Assembly: GCF_017356245.1 (NCBI RefSeq)
Contig: NZ_JAFMZZ010000001.1
Coordinates: 1,507,698-1,571,697, forward strand
DNA: 64,000 nucleotides
Reading direction: 5' to 3'
Source: Bordetella petrii
Lineage (GTDB): Bacteria; Pseudomonadota; Gammaproteobacteria; Burkholderiales; Burkholderiaceae_B
The notes under the pieces were generated by a model that was not told the origin of the DNA, did no database searches, and saw nothing but the letters and a program-made list of their open reading frames with translations. The translations under genes and the position numbers were made by a program. Below are positions 49,674-59,446 of this stretch, piece by piece. The first letter of the stretch is position 1, and the number at the start of each line of letters is the position of its first letter.

Positions 49674-51389
49674 ATGGAAACCATAGGCGCCGATATCGTC
49701 GTGCGCTGCCTGGCCGAAGAAGGCGTCGAGCACGTTTTCGGCTATCCCGGCGGCGCGGTGCTGTACATCTACGACGCGATTTTCAAGCAAGACAAATTCC
49801 AGCATATCCTGGTTCGTCACGAGCAGGCCGCCGTGCACGCCGCCGATGCGTATTCGCGCGCGTCGCAAAAAGTGGGCGTGTGCATCGTCACCAGCGGCCC
49901 GGGCGTCACCAATGCCGTCACCGGCATTGCCACCGCCTACATGGACTCGATCCCCATGGTCATCATCAGCGGGCAGGTGCCCACTGCGGCCATCGGCGAA
50001 GACGCCTTCCAGGAATGCGACACCGTGGGCATCACGCGGCCCTGCGTGAAGCACAACTTCCTGGTGCGCGACGTGAAAGACCTGGCCGAGACCATGCGGC
50101 GGGCCTTCTACATTGCCCGCACCGGCCGTCCCGGCCCGGTGCTGGTCGACATCCCCAAAGACGTCAGCCTGCAGCCCTGCAAGTACGTGCCGCCCAAGGG
50201 CGAAATCAGCATGCGCTCGTACGCGCCGGTCAACAAGGGCCACCAGGGGCAGATCAAGAAGGCCGTGCAGATGCTGCTGGCCGCCGAACGCCCCATGATC
50301 TACGCCGGCGGCGGGGTCATCCTGTCGGACGCTGCGGCCGAACTGCGCCACGTGGCCGATCAGCTGGGTGCGCCGTGCACCACCACGCTGATGGGCCTGG
50401 GCGGCCTGGCCGGCACCAGCCGCCAGTACGTCGGCATGCCCGGCATGCACGGCACCTACGAAGCCAACATGGCCATGCAGCACTGCGACGTGCTGCTGGC
50501 GGTGGGCGCGCGCTTCGACGACCGCGTCATCGGCAATCCCCGGCATTTTGCGCAGAACGCCCGCAAGATCATCCACATCGACATCGATCCGTCGTCCATT
50601 TCCAAGCGCGTGCGGGTCGACGTGCCGATCGTGGGCAATGTGAAAGACGTGCTGGCCGATCTCAGCGCGCAATACGATGCCGCGCGCGCCGACACCAAGC
50701 CGGCGCCGCTGGACAAGTGGTGGCAGCAGATCGAAGCCTGGCGCGGCAAAGAATGCCTGAAGTACGCCAACTCCGACGAGGTCATCAAGCCGCAGTACGT
50801 GGTTGAAAAGCTCTGGGAAGTGACCGGCGGCGACGCCTTCGTCACGTCCGACGTGGGCCAACACCAGATGTGGGCGGCGCAGTACTACAAGTTCGACAAG
50901 CCGCGGCGCTGGATCAATTCCGGCGGCCTGGGCACCATGGGAGTGGGGCTGCCGTACGCCATGGGCGTGCAGATGGCCAATCCGGGCGCGGACATCGCCG
51001 TCATCACCGGCGAAGCCTCCATCCAGATGAACATCCAGGAACTGTCCACCTGCCAGCAGTACCACCTGACGCCCAAGATCGTCTGCCTGAACAACCGCTT
51101 CCTGGGCATGGTCCGCCAGTGGCAGCAAATCGACTACGGCTCGCGCTATTCCGAGTCGTACATGGATTCGCTGCCCGATTTCGTCAAGGTGGCCGAGGCC
51201 TACGGCCACGTCGGGCTGCGCATCGAGCGGCCGGCCGACGTCGAGCCGGCGCTGCGCGAAGCATTCAAGAAGCACAAGGATCGCCTGGTCTTCCTGGACT
51301 TCATCACCGACCGCACCGAAAACGTGTGGCCCATGGTGAAGGCCGGCCGCGGGCTGACCGAGATGCTGCTCGGCTCTGAAGACCTGTAA
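49674..51389 (+). CDS. ilvI: acetolactate synthase large subunit
   Basis: A 571-residue ThDP enzyme that makes acetolactate or acetohydroxybutyrate in branched-chain amino acid synthesis. The catalytic E50 lies in LVRHEQAAVHAADAYSR, and the FAD and PYR/PP domains are complete. In the ThDP-Mg motif the segment reads GEASIQMN (447-452), where E. coli has GDGSIQMN; the Mg ligand Asp is Glu and the Gly is Ala. An AAAGGAATACAAC ribosome site precedes the ATG at 49674. It is the first gene of ilvI-ilvH-ilvC. Confidence 0.96.
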   Translation: METIGADIVVRCLAEEGVEHVFGYPGGAVLYIYDAIFKQDKFQHILVRHEQAAVHAADAYSRASQKVGVCIVTSGPGVTNAVTGIATAYMDSIPMVIISGQVPTAAIGEDAFQECDTVGITRPCVKHNFLVRDVKDLAETMRRAFYIARTGRPGPVLVDIPKDVSLQPCKYVPPKGEISMRSYAPVNKGHQGQIKKAVQMLLAAERPMIYAGGGVILSDAAAELRHVADQLGAPCTTTLMGLGGLAGTSRQYVGMPGMHGTYEANMAMQHCDVLLAVGARFDDRVIGNPRHFAQNARKIIHIDIDPSSISKRVRVDVPIVGNVKDVLADLSAQYDAARADTKPAPLDKWWQQIEAWRGKECLKYANSDEVIKPQYVVEKLWEVTGGDAFVTSDVGQHQMWAAQYYKFDKPRRWINSGGLGTMGVGLPYAMGVQMANPGADIAVITGEASIQMNIQELSTCQQYHLTPKIVCLNNRFLGMVRQWQQIDYGSRYSESYMDSLPDFVKVAEAYGHVGLRIERPADVEPALREAFKKHKDRLVFLDFITDRTENVWPMVKAGRGLTEMLLGSEDL

Positions 51390-51399
51390 GGAGGCGACC

Positions 51400-51891
51400 A
51401 TGAAACATGTGATTTCCGTGCTCATGGAAAACGAACCCGGCGCGCTGTCGCGCGTGGTGGGCCTGTTTTCCGCGCGCGGCTACAACATCGAAACCCTGAC
51501 CGTGGCGCCCACCGAAGACGCCACCCTGTCGCGCCTTACCGTGGTCACGGTGGGGTCGGACGAGGTCATCGAGCAGATCACCAAGCACCTGAACCGCCTG
51601 GTGGATGTGGTCAAGGTCGTCGACCTGACCGAAGGGGCGCACATCGAGCGCGAGCTCATGCTGATCAAGGTGCGCGCCGTCGGCAAGGAACGCGAAGAAA
51701 TGAAGCGCATGGCCGATATCTTCCGCGGCCGCATCATCGATGTCACCGACAAGTCCTACACCATCGAACTGACCGGCGTGCAGGAAAAGGTACAGGCGTT
51801 CATCGACGCCCTGGACCGCAGCGCCATCCTGGAAACCGTGCGCACCGGCGTGTCCGGCATCGGGCGCGGCGAACGGATCCTGAAACTCTGA
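51400..51891 (+). CDS. ilvH: acetolactate synthase small (regulatory) subunit
   Basis: A 163-residue ACT-domain regulatory subunit that confers valine feedback inhibition. The N-terminal ACT domain (about 4-78) starts HVISVLMENEPGALSRVVGLFSARGYNIETLTV, near-identical to IlvH/IlvN. The C-terminal domain ends GIGRGERILKL. It lies 10 bases behind ilvI with a GGAGG ribosome site and is in the same operon. Confidence 0.96.
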   Translation: MKHVISVLMENEPGALSRVVGLFSARGYNIETLTVAPTEDATLSRLTVVTVGSDEVIEQITKHLNRLVDVVKVVDLTEGAHIERELMLIKVRAVGKEREEMKRMADIFRGRIIDVTDKSYTIELTGVQEKVQAFIDALDRSAILETVRTGVSGIGRGERILKL

Positions 51892-51942
51892 AGGCCTCCG
51901 CGCCTTGTACAAACCCTCTAGAATCACCCAAAAATCGCATAA

Positions 51943-52974
<1,032 letters not shown>

Positions 52975-52985
52975 TCGCGCCGCCA

Positions 52986-53075
52986 GGTGCCTGGCTTCCC
53001 GCCAGGGGCGTCAGGCACCGAAATGGCCGGATCATCTACCCAAGGCGGTGTCTGACACCTTCGGAGTCAGGCACC
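52986..53075. repeat. dispersed palindromic repeat, copy C
   Basis: The same four-unit order as copy A, with GGTGCC variants. GGTGCCTGGCTTCC (52986-52999) faces GGAGTCAGGCACC (53063-53075). GGCGTCAGGCACC (53007-53019) faces GGTGTCTGACACC (53047-53059) with a 27-base loop. The units are more degenerate than in copy A. It starts 12 bases after the ilvC stop and ends 110 bases before pssA. Confidence 0.8.
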
Positions 53076-53185
53076 CGATGCCAAGGCATCCCCAGGCGGG
53101 ATGCTTTTTTATTGGGGGCGCACGAAGCCGCAAGCCGGCCCGGATGGGTTAACCTTTCATTTATACGCCGCCACTTTCAGTGACC

Positions 53186-53959
53186 ATGCCGAATTTCTCC
53201 ATGCGCGATTCCGAAAATCGCCACCGCAGCATCTACCTGCTGCCCAATGCCTTTACCACCGCGGCCCTGTTTGCCGGCTTCTACGCCGTGGTGCAAGCCA
53301 TGAACGACCGCTTCGAAGTCGCCGCCATCGCCATTTTCGTGGCCCTGGTGCTCGACGGCATGGACGGCCGGGTGGCGCGGCTGACCAACACCCAGTCGGC
53401 ATTCGGCGAACAGTACGACTCGCTGTCGGACATGACCTCGTTCGGCGTGGCGCCCGCCCTGGTCATGTACGAATGGATACTCAACGACCTGGGCCGCTGG
53501 GGCTGGCTGGCCGCGTTCGTTTACGTGGCGGGGGCGGCGCTGCGGCTGGCCCGCTTCAATACCAACATCGGCGTGGTCGACAAGCGCTTCTTCCAGGGGC
53601 TGCCCAGCCCGGCGGCGGCGGCCCTGGTGGCGGGCTTTGTCTGGCTGGCCATCGACAACAAGCTGCCCATCCACGACAACGTCATGGCCTGGGTGGCCTT
53701 CGGCGTCACCATGTACGCGGGCGTCAGCATGGTGTCCAACGCGTCATTCTTCAGCGGCAAAAGCTTCGCCCTGGGCCGCAGCGTGCCGTTCTGGGGCATT
53801 CTGCTGGTGGTGGCCGTATTCGTGTTCGTGTCCAGCGACCCCCCGGTGGTGCTGTTCGGCCTGTTCGTGCTGTACGGGCTGTCGGGCTGGGTGATCATGG
53901 CCTGGCGCTGGAACCGCGCCCGGCGCCTGCAGCAAGAGCGCCGTTCGCACATCGAATAG
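53186..53959 (+). CDS. pssA: CDP-diacylglycerol-serine O-phosphatidyltransferase
   Basis: A 257-residue membrane enzyme making phosphatidylserine from CDP-diacylglycerol and serine. The CDP-alcohol phosphotransferase motif is complete: DGMDGRVARLTNTQSAFGEQ, followed by YDSLSD, with its four aspartates, at about 52-78. About seven membrane helices fit the pss type II family. The ATG at 53186 is favoured over a GTG at 53180. It lies behind ilvC, with repeat copy C between them. The usual psd partner is not in view. Confidence 0.92.
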   Translation: MPNFSMRDSENRHRSIYLLPNAFTTAALFAGFYAVVQAMNDRFEVAAIAIFVALVLDGMDGRVARLTNTQSAFGEQYDSLSDMTSFGVAPALVMYEWILNDLGRWGWLAAFVYVAGAALRLARFNTNIGVVDKRFFQGLPSPAAAALVAGFVWLAIDNKLPIHDNVMAWVAFGVTMYAGVSMVSNASFFSGKSFALGRSVPFWGILLVVAVFVFVSSDPPVVLFGLFVLYGLSGWVIMAWRWNRARRLQQERRSHIE

Positions 53960-53975
53960 CGCCGGGCCGGCGCGG

Positions 53976-54494
53976 CTAGCGCCAGCGCCAGTCTTCGTCG
54001 TACATGGGGTCGGGGCCCGGATGAAAGCGCGTCACGCGCTGGCCGTCGCGGCCCATGTACACGTACATCAGCGAATTCCACACGCCCGACTGCTTGTAGC
54101 GGTACGACCACACCACCTGGCGCACGCTGGGCAGCCCCACCTCGTCCACCTGGGCCGGCGGCCCGAATTCGCAGCGCACCTGGTCGGCTGTCCAGACGCC
54201 GCTGGCCAGCACCTTGAAATGCGCGTCGGTCAGGATGGGCACCACCTGGCCGACCCGGCCGTCGGCGCCCACATTGGCGCCCCAGGCATACTGGCCGTAG
54301 GGCTGCTGGGTCCAGATGACGCGCTGGCCGCCGCCGGCGATGTCGCAGCTGAAATTGGGCCGCCCGTACTGGGCCGCTACGTCGGCCAGGGGCGTGCCGG
54401 GCGGCACCTGGGACAGGTTGCCGCAGGCGGCCAGGGCGCCCAGGGCCGCCACGGCCGCGGCGCGGCCGGCCAGACGGTAGATGTTACAAATCAT
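53976..54494 (-). CDS. predicted outer-membrane lipoprotein
   Basis: A 172-residue lipoprotein. A signal peptide ends in LAAC with the lipobox cysteine at about residue 24, followed by GNLSQVPPGT. The body is soluble and carries a WTQQPYGQYAWGAN segment and a second Trp-rich YRYKQSGVWNSLMYVYM block, suggesting tandem BamE/SmpA-like small domains (GxPxxxWxY pattern). I do not recognise a named protein. It is convergent with pssA and divergent from rpsO. Confidence 0.75.
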   Translation of the reverse strand: MICNIYRLAGRAAAVAALGALAACGNLSQVPPGTPLADVAAQYGRPNFSCDIAGGGQRVIWTQQPYGQYAWGANVGADGRVGQVVPILTDAHFKVLASGVWTADQVRCEFGPPAQVDEVGLPSVRQVVWSYRYKQSGVWNSLMYVYMGRDGQRVTRFHPGPDPMYDEDWRWR

Positions 54495-54581
54495 CCCGGT
54501 TCTCCGGTGGGCCGGCAGGGCCGGCGCGGGGGCCTGGCAGGGGGAGGCGCCGGGCCAATAGGGTAATTCTAGCGAATCGGC

Positions 54582-54587
54582 TATAAT
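54582..54587 (+). promoter_or_regulatory. candidate -10 box of the rpsO promoter
   Basis: A perfect TATAAT hexamer about 10 bases ahead of the leader hairpin at 54597. A TAGGGT at -35 distance is a poor match, so only the -10 is claimed. Confidence 0.55.
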
Positions 54588-54596
54588 CCTCGCCTG

Positions 54597-54630
54597 ATTT
54601 GCCCGGCCGCTTGTGCATGGCCGGGCAAAT
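54597..54630 (+). promoter_or_regulatory. stem-loop at the 5' end of the rpsO mRNA
   Basis: Arms ATTTGCCCGGCC (54597-54608) and GGCCGGGCAAAT (54619-54630) are perfectly complementary over 12 bases with a 10-base loop. It would form at the start of the leader transcript and could protect the mRNA 5' end or regulate translation. Confidence 0.65.
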
Positions 54631-54696
54631 TGCTAGTTGAAAGCAAGTAGTTTGAACGCAGTACCAGTGTAAAGAAGCAAGCAGTATCCAAGCATC

Positions 54697-54716
54697 ACGG
54701 CTTTTGCCGTTTTTTT
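54697..54716 (+). terminator. terminator-like hairpin in the rpsO leader (possible attenuator)
   Basis: A short stem ACGGC / GCCGT with loop TTTT is followed by seven T, 53 bases before the rpsO start. Short for a terminator, but the T-run is complete. It may attenuate rpsO-pnp transcription. Confidence 0.5.
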
Positions 54717-54768
54717 GAAACCACGGCTGGGCGCCTCGGCCCTGCCGCAAGTCCGAAGAGGTCATTAC

Positions 54769-55038
54769 ATGTCCGTAGCCGACATCAAAAAAGCCGACAT
54801 CGTCGCGCAGTTCCAACGCGCCCAGGGCGATACCGGTTCCCCCGAAGTCCAGGTGGCTCTGCTCACCGCCCGCATCAACGAACTGACCGGTCACTTCAAA
54901 GAGCACATGAAGGACCACCACTCGCGCCGCGGTCTGCTGCGCATGGTCAGCCGTCGTCGCAAACTGCTCGACTACCTCAAGGGCCGCAATCCCGATTCGT
55001 ACCGCGCACTGATCGAAAAACTCGGTCTGCGCAAGTGA
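54769..55038 (+). CDS. rpsO: 30S ribosomal protein S15
   Basis: An 89-residue S15 protein, which binds the central domain of 16S rRNA early in 30S assembly. The sequence has the signature [36 protein letters not shown] and a C-terminal [23 protein letters not shown]. The ATG at 54769 follows a GAGG site. It has a 180-base leader with structure and lies ahead of pnp, the conserved bacterial order. Confidence 0.97.
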
Positions 55039-55064
55039 TCGACGGGGCAGGCTCCCCATGACGC

Positions 55065-55107
55065 AACCGTGGCCGGTGCGACGTTTGTCGCGGCGGCCAC
55101 GGTTTTT
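55065..55107 (+). terminator. hairpin between rpsO and pnp (RNase III-site-like, partial terminator)
   Basis: Outer stem AACCGTGGCCG / CGGCCACGGTT encloses an inner stem GCGAC / GTCGC with loop GTTT, then five T. In E. coli the same gap carries an RNase III hairpin that controls pnp. By position this may do the same here; a simple terminator is the alternative. Confidence 0.7.
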
Positions 55108-55128
55108 CATTTGTAAGGAATCCTCGTC

Positions 55129-57288
55129 ATGTTCAATAAAGTGACCAAATCGTTCCAATACGGCCAGCACACGGTCGTGCTGGAAACGGGCGAAATCGCC
55201 CGCCAGGCCTCCGGCGCCGTGCTGGTGTCGGTGGACGACACCGTCGTGCTGGCCACCGTCGTGGCCGCCAAAAAGGCCAAGCCCGGCCAGACCTTCTTCC
55301 CCCTCACTGTCGACTACATCGAAAAAACCTACGCCGCGGGCCGCATCCCCGGCGGGTTCTTCAAGCGTGAAGGCAAGCCGTCCGAAAAAGAAACCCTGAC
55401 CTCGCGGCTGATCGACCGCCCGCTGCGTCCGCTGTTCCCGGAAGGTTTCTACAACGAAGTGCAGGTCGTGCTGCACACCGTGTCGGTCAATCCTGAAATC
55501 GATCCCGACATTCCCGCCATGATCGGCGCCTCGGCCGCGCTGGCCATCTCGGGCATCCCGTTCAACGGCCCCATCGGCGCGGCCCGCGTGGGCTATGTCG
55601 ACGGCCAGTACGTGCTGAACCCCACGGCCTCGCAGCTGAAGTCCTCGCAAATGGACCTGGTCGTGGCCGGCACCGAAAACGCCGTGCTGATGGTCGAATC
55701 CGAAGCCAAGCAGCTGTCCGAAGACGTCATGCTGGGCGGCGTGGTCTACGGCCACGAGCAAATGCAGGCCGCCATCAACGCCATCCATGACCTGGTGCGC
55801 GAAGCCGGCAAGCCCGACTGGGACTGGCAGCCCGAAGCCAAGAACGACGCCCTGATCGCCGCCGTGGCCGCCGCCGCGCAAGACAAGCTGGTTGCCGCCT
55901 ACCAAGAACGCCAGAAGCAGGCCCGCACCACGCTGCTGCGCAACGTCTACGCCGACGTGCATGCCGCGCTGGCCGAGCAGGCCGCCGCCGCCGGCCAGGA
56001 CGCGCCCGACGCCGTCACGGTCGACAACATCCTGTTCGACCTCGAAGCCCGCATCGTGCGCGGCCAGATCCTGAACGGCGAACCGCGCATCGACGGCCGC
56101 GACACCCGCACCGTCCGCCCCATCGAAGTCCGCCTGGGCGTGCTGCCGCGCGCGCACGGCAGCGCGCTGTTCACCCGTGGTGAAACCCAGGCGCTGGTCG
56201 TGGCCACGCTGGGCACCAAGCAAGACGAGCAGATCATCGACGCGCTCATGGGCGAATACCGCGACCGCTTCATGCTGCACTACAACATGCCGCCGTTCGC
56301 CACCGGCGAAACCGGCCGCATCGGCGTGCCCAAGCGCCGTGAAATCGGCCACGGCCGCCTGGCCAAGCGCGCCCTGGTGTCGCTGCTGCCCGCGCACGAA
56401 GATTTCCAGTACACCATCCGCCTGGTGTCCGAAATCACCGAATCCAACGGCTCGTCGTCCATGGCGTCGGTCTGCGGCGGCTCGCTGGCCATGATGGACG
56501 CCGGCGTGCCCCTGCAAGATCACGTGGCCGGCGTGGCCATGGGCCTGATCCTCGACGATGGCAAGTTCGCCGTCCTGACCGACATCCTGGGCGATGAAGA
56601 TCACCTGGGCGACATGGACTTCAAGGTGGCGGGCACGCAGAACGGCATCACCGCGCTGCAAATGGACATCAAGATCCAGGGCATCACCAAGGAAATCATG
56701 CAGGTGGCGCTGGCCCAGGCCCGCGAAGGCCGCCTGCACATCCTGGGCAAGATGCGCGACGCCCTGGAAGGCTCGCGCGGCGAGCTGTCGGCCTTCGCCC
56801 CGCGCATGCTGACCATCAAGATCAACCCCGAGAAGATCCGCGACGTCATCGGCAAGGGCGGCGCCACCATCCGCGCCCTGACCGAAGAAACCGGCACCCA
56901 GATCGACATCTCCGATGACGGCACCATCGTCATCGCCAGCGTCGACGAGGCCCAGGCCAAGGAAGCCCAGCGCCGCATCGTCGAACTGACCGCCGATGTC
57001 GAAGTCGGCCAGGTCTACGACGGCTCGGTGCTGCGCCTGCTGGATTTCGGCGCCATCGTGCAAGTGCTGCCGGGCCGCGACGGCCTGCTGCACATCTCCG
57101 AAATCGCCAACTACCGCATCGCCAACATCAACGATGTGCTCAAGGTCGGCCAGCAAGTCCGCGTCAAGGTCATCGAGGCCGACGACAAGGGCCGTCTGCG
57201 CCTGTCCATCAAGGCCATCGGCGGCATCGAGCAGCAACAGGCCGGCGGCGCCGAACCGGCATCGCAACCGGAATCGCAAGCTGAATAA
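55129..57288 (+). CDS. pnp: polyribonucleotide nucleotidyltransferase (PNPase)
   Basis: A 719-residue 3'-to-5' phosphorolytic exoribonuclease. Two RNase PH-like domains (about 1-220 and 310-545) surround the helical linker. The second has the active-site region [28 protein letters not shown] and the [19 protein letters not shown] block with catalytic aspartates. KH (about 555-620, [20 protein letters not shown]) and S1 (about 622-695) domains complete it. It degrades mRNA as part of the degradosome-like machinery. It ends with a strong terminator. Confidence 0.97.
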   Translation: MFNKVTKSFQYGQHTVVLETGEIARQASGAVLVSVDDTVVLATVVAAKKAKPGQTFFPLTVDYIEKTYAAGRIPGGFFKREGKPSEKETLTSRLIDRPLRPLFPEGFYNEVQVVLHTVSVNPEIDPDIPAMIGASAALAISGIPFNGPIGAARVGYVDGQYVLNPTASQLKSSQMDLVVAGTENAVLMVESEAKQLSEDVMLGGVVYGHEQMQAAINAIHDLVREAGKPDWDWQPEAKNDALIAAVAAAAQDKLVAAYQERQKQARTTLLRNVYADVHAALAEQAAAAGQDAPDAVTVDNILFDLEARIVRGQILNGEPRIDGRDTRTVRPIEVRLGVLPRAHGSALFTRGETQALVVATLGTKQDEQIIDALMGEYRDRFMLHYNMPPFATGETGRIGVPKRREIGHGRLAKRALVSLLPAHEDFQYTIRLVSEITESNGSSSMASVCGGSLAMMDAGVPLQDHVAGVAMGLILDDGKFAVLTDILGDEDHLGDMDFKVAGTQNGITALQMDIKIQGITKEIMQVALAQAREGRLHILGKMRDALEGSRGELSAFAPRMLTIKINPEKIRDVIGKGGATIRALTEETGTQIDISDDGTIVIASVDEAQAKEAQRRIVELTADVEVGQVYDGSVLRLLDFGAIVQVLPGRDGLLHISEIANYRIANINDVLKVGQQVRVKVIEADDKGRLRLSIKAIGGIEQQQAGGAEPASQPESQAE

Positions 57289-57307
57289 GCTTTGCGTTTC
57301 TTGAGCC

Positions 57308-57338
57308 AGAAAACGGCACCGCAAGGTGCCGTTTTTGT
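57308..57338 (+). terminator. rho-independent terminator of pnp
   Basis: Stem AACGGCACC / GGTGCCGTT with loop GCAA, followed by five T. Confidence 0.92.
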
Positions 57339-57427
57339 TGTATCTACGGTAAATTCTGGACGCGCCGGCCCGCCGCCGGCGTTTTCACCACGGAGCAGGC
57401 ATTGACCGGTACAGGAATCCACCGCGC

Positions 57428-58150
57428 ATGATGACGCCACGGCTGGCGATCCGGGCCATGGCCGGCTGCGCGCTGGCGCTGGCGGCCGGCTGCATGTCCC
57501 AGCCGGCTGCCGTCGGGCCGCGCAGCGAAGACATGTCCATGGACCAGTTCGCCCAGACTGACTTCAACCGCACGGTGACCCTGGAAATCCGCGACAACCT
57601 GCAAAGCCTGTATACCCTGCTCGACAAGCTCTACCGCCGCAATCCGCGCGAATGGCGCAAGGCGGGCGTGGCCGACCAGCCGGCCGCCGTGGCGCGCGTG
57701 CGCGCCATGATCGAAAACCGCACGCCGCCGCCCGGCCTGAACGGCCTGCGCGACATCCAGATCCTGGCGGTGTCGCTCGACCCGGCCTATCCGCGCGACC
57801 GCGTCGCGGCGTTCATCTACGGCCTGGCCGACACCCTGATCGCCGCCCACAACGACAAGACCCGCATGTACTTGTCCGACGTGCTGGACGGCCAGCGGAT
57901 CTACAACGCAGCCCGCAACGTCGAGGCGGCCGCCTGGCTGCTGGCGTCGCGCCGCGACGCGCGCGGCGAGCCGCTGCTGCTGGCCAACGAAATATCGCCC
58001 ACCGCCACCAACCTGAGTTTCGAGCGCGAGTTCGGCGCCATCATCGGCCGGCTGGACCTGATCGCCAATCTGCTGGGCGAAAACGCCCGGCGCGTGGGCA
58101 TCAACTATGCGCAGGGCCTGTTGTTCTTCAACTTCCTGCCGGTGCGCTAG
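57428..58150 (+). CDS. predicted lipoprotein of unknown function
   Basis: A 240-residue secreted lipoprotein. A signal peptide ends in LALAAGC with the lipobox cysteine at about residue 22. The mature part is mostly helical with DKLYRRNPREWRK near 66-78, where NPRE(L/W)xK resembles a family seen in Neisseria and Bordetella. No enzymatic motif is recognised. ATGATG starts at 57428 and 57431. It lies just ahead of the threonine deaminase. Confidence 0.72.
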   Translation: MMTPRLAIRAMAGCALALAAGCMSQPAAVGPRSEDMSMDQFAQTDFNRTVTLEIRDNLQSLYTLLDKLYRRNPREWRKAGVADQPAAVARVRAMIENRTPPPGLNGLRDIQILAVSLDPAYPRDRVAAFIYGLADTLIAAHNDKTRMYLSDVLDGQRIYNAARNVEAAAWLLASRRDARGEPLLLANEISPTATNLSFEREFGAIIGRLDLIANLLGENARRVGINYAQGLLFFNFLPVR

Positions 58151-58196
58151 AATGTAAGCCCACCTTCGGGGCGCCGCACGCCCACAGGCCTCTATC

Positions 58197-59414
58197 TTGA
58201 TCGATCTTGCCGCCATTCAAGCCGCCCGCGCCCGCTTGCAGGGGCAGGTACACAAGACGCCGTTCACCCATTCGCGCACGCTGTCCGACATCCTGGACGC
58301 CGAAGTCTGGCTGAAGTTCGAGAACCTGCAGTTCACGGCGTCGTTCAAAGAACGCGGCGCGCTCAACCGCATGCTGGCGCTTACCCCCGAAGAGCGCGCC
58401 AGGGGCGTCATCGCCGTGTCGGCCGGCAACCATGCCCAGGGCGTGGCCTACCATGCGCAGCGCATGGGCGTGCCGGCGGTCATCGTGATGCCGCGCTTCA
58501 CGCCCACCGTCAAGGTGGCCAACACCCGCAGATTCGGCGCCGATGTCGTGCTGCACGGCGACACCTTCGACGATGCCCAGGCGCACGGCTACGAACTGGC
58601 GCGCGAGCGCGGCCTGGTCATGATCCATCCCTACGACGATGCCGCGGTCATCGCGGGGCAGGGCACGCTGGCGCTCGAAATGCTGGAAGACCAGCCCGGC
58701 CTCGACGCCATGGTCATCGCCATCGGCGGGGGCGGCCTGATCGGCGGCATCGCCACGGCGGCGCGCGCCATCAAGCCAGGCATCGAGATCGTGGGCGTGC
58801 AGACCGAACGTTTTCCGGCCATGTACGCGGCCATGCGCGGCGTGGCGATGACCCCCGGGCACTACACCATCGCCGAAGGCATCGCCGTCAAGTCGCCCGG
58901 CGCCATCACCCAGGAAATCGTGCGGCGGCTGGTCGACCGCATCGAACTGGTCAGCGAAGCCGACATCGAGCACGCCATCGTGGTGCTGCTCGAAATCGAG
59001 AAAACCGTGGTCGAGGGCGCCGGCGCCGCCGGCCTGGCCGCCTTGCTGCACGACCAGGCCGCGGGCACCAACCGCTTTCGCGGCAAGCGCGTGGCGCTGG
59101 TGCTTACCGGCGGCAATATCGACCCCCTGATGCTGGGCGAGCTGATCGAGCGCGGCATGGTGCGGGCCGGCCGCCTGGCCCGCATCCGCGTCGACCTGCG
59201 CGATCTGCCCGGCGCCCTGGCGCACGCCACCAAGCTCATTGCCGATGCCCAGGCCAACATCACCGAAGTGCATCATCAACGCGCCTTCACGGCGCTGCCG
59301 GTGCGCAATGTGGAAGTGGATTTCGTGCTGCAAACGCGCGGCCCCGAGCACATCCAGGAAGTCATCAACGTGCTGAACGCAGCCGGCTTCGCGGCCAGCA
59401 ACCACGACCACTGA
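58197..59414 (+). CDS. ilvA: threonine ammonia-lyase (TTG start)
   Basis: A 405-residue PLP enzyme deaminating threonine to 2-oxobutyrate, the first step of isoleucine synthesis. The PLP lysine is K51 in TASFKERGA, SAGNHAQGVAYHA is the substrate/phosphate loop near 78 and GGGGLIGGIA is the PLP-phosphate loop near 182. A C-terminal ACT domain (about 328-400) binds a regulatory amino acid. The TTG at 58197 is the only start before the catalytic domain. It is shorter than E. coli IlvA and like the one-ACT-domain branch. Confidence 0.9.
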   Translation: MIDLAAIQAARARLQGQVHKTPFTHSRTLSDILDAEVWLKFENLQFTASFKERGALNRMLALTPEERARGVIAVSAGNHAQGVAYHAQRMGVPAVIVMPRFTPTVKVANTRRFGADVVLHGDTFDDAQAHGYELARERGLVMIHPYDDAAVIAGQGTLALEMLEDQPGLDAMVIAIGGGGLIGGIATAARAIKPGIEIVGVQTERFPAMYAAMRGVAMTPGHYTIAEGIAVKSPGAITQEIVRRLVDRIELVSEADIEHAIVVLLEIEKTVVEGAGAAGLAALLHDQAAGTNRFRGKRVALVLTGGNIDPLMLGELIERGMVRAGRLARIRVDLRDLPGALAHATKLIADAQANITEVHHQRAFTALPVRNVEVDFVLQTRGPEHIQEVINVLNAAGFAASNHDH

Positions 59415-59446
59415 CCCGCCGCGGGCCAGAATGGTCGCCGCGCGGC

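Noticed and set aside
54484-57324. 946-codon minus-strand frame opposite rpsO and pnp
   Set aside because: Antisense shadow of highly conserved genes; low-complexity composition typical of reversed GC-rich codons.
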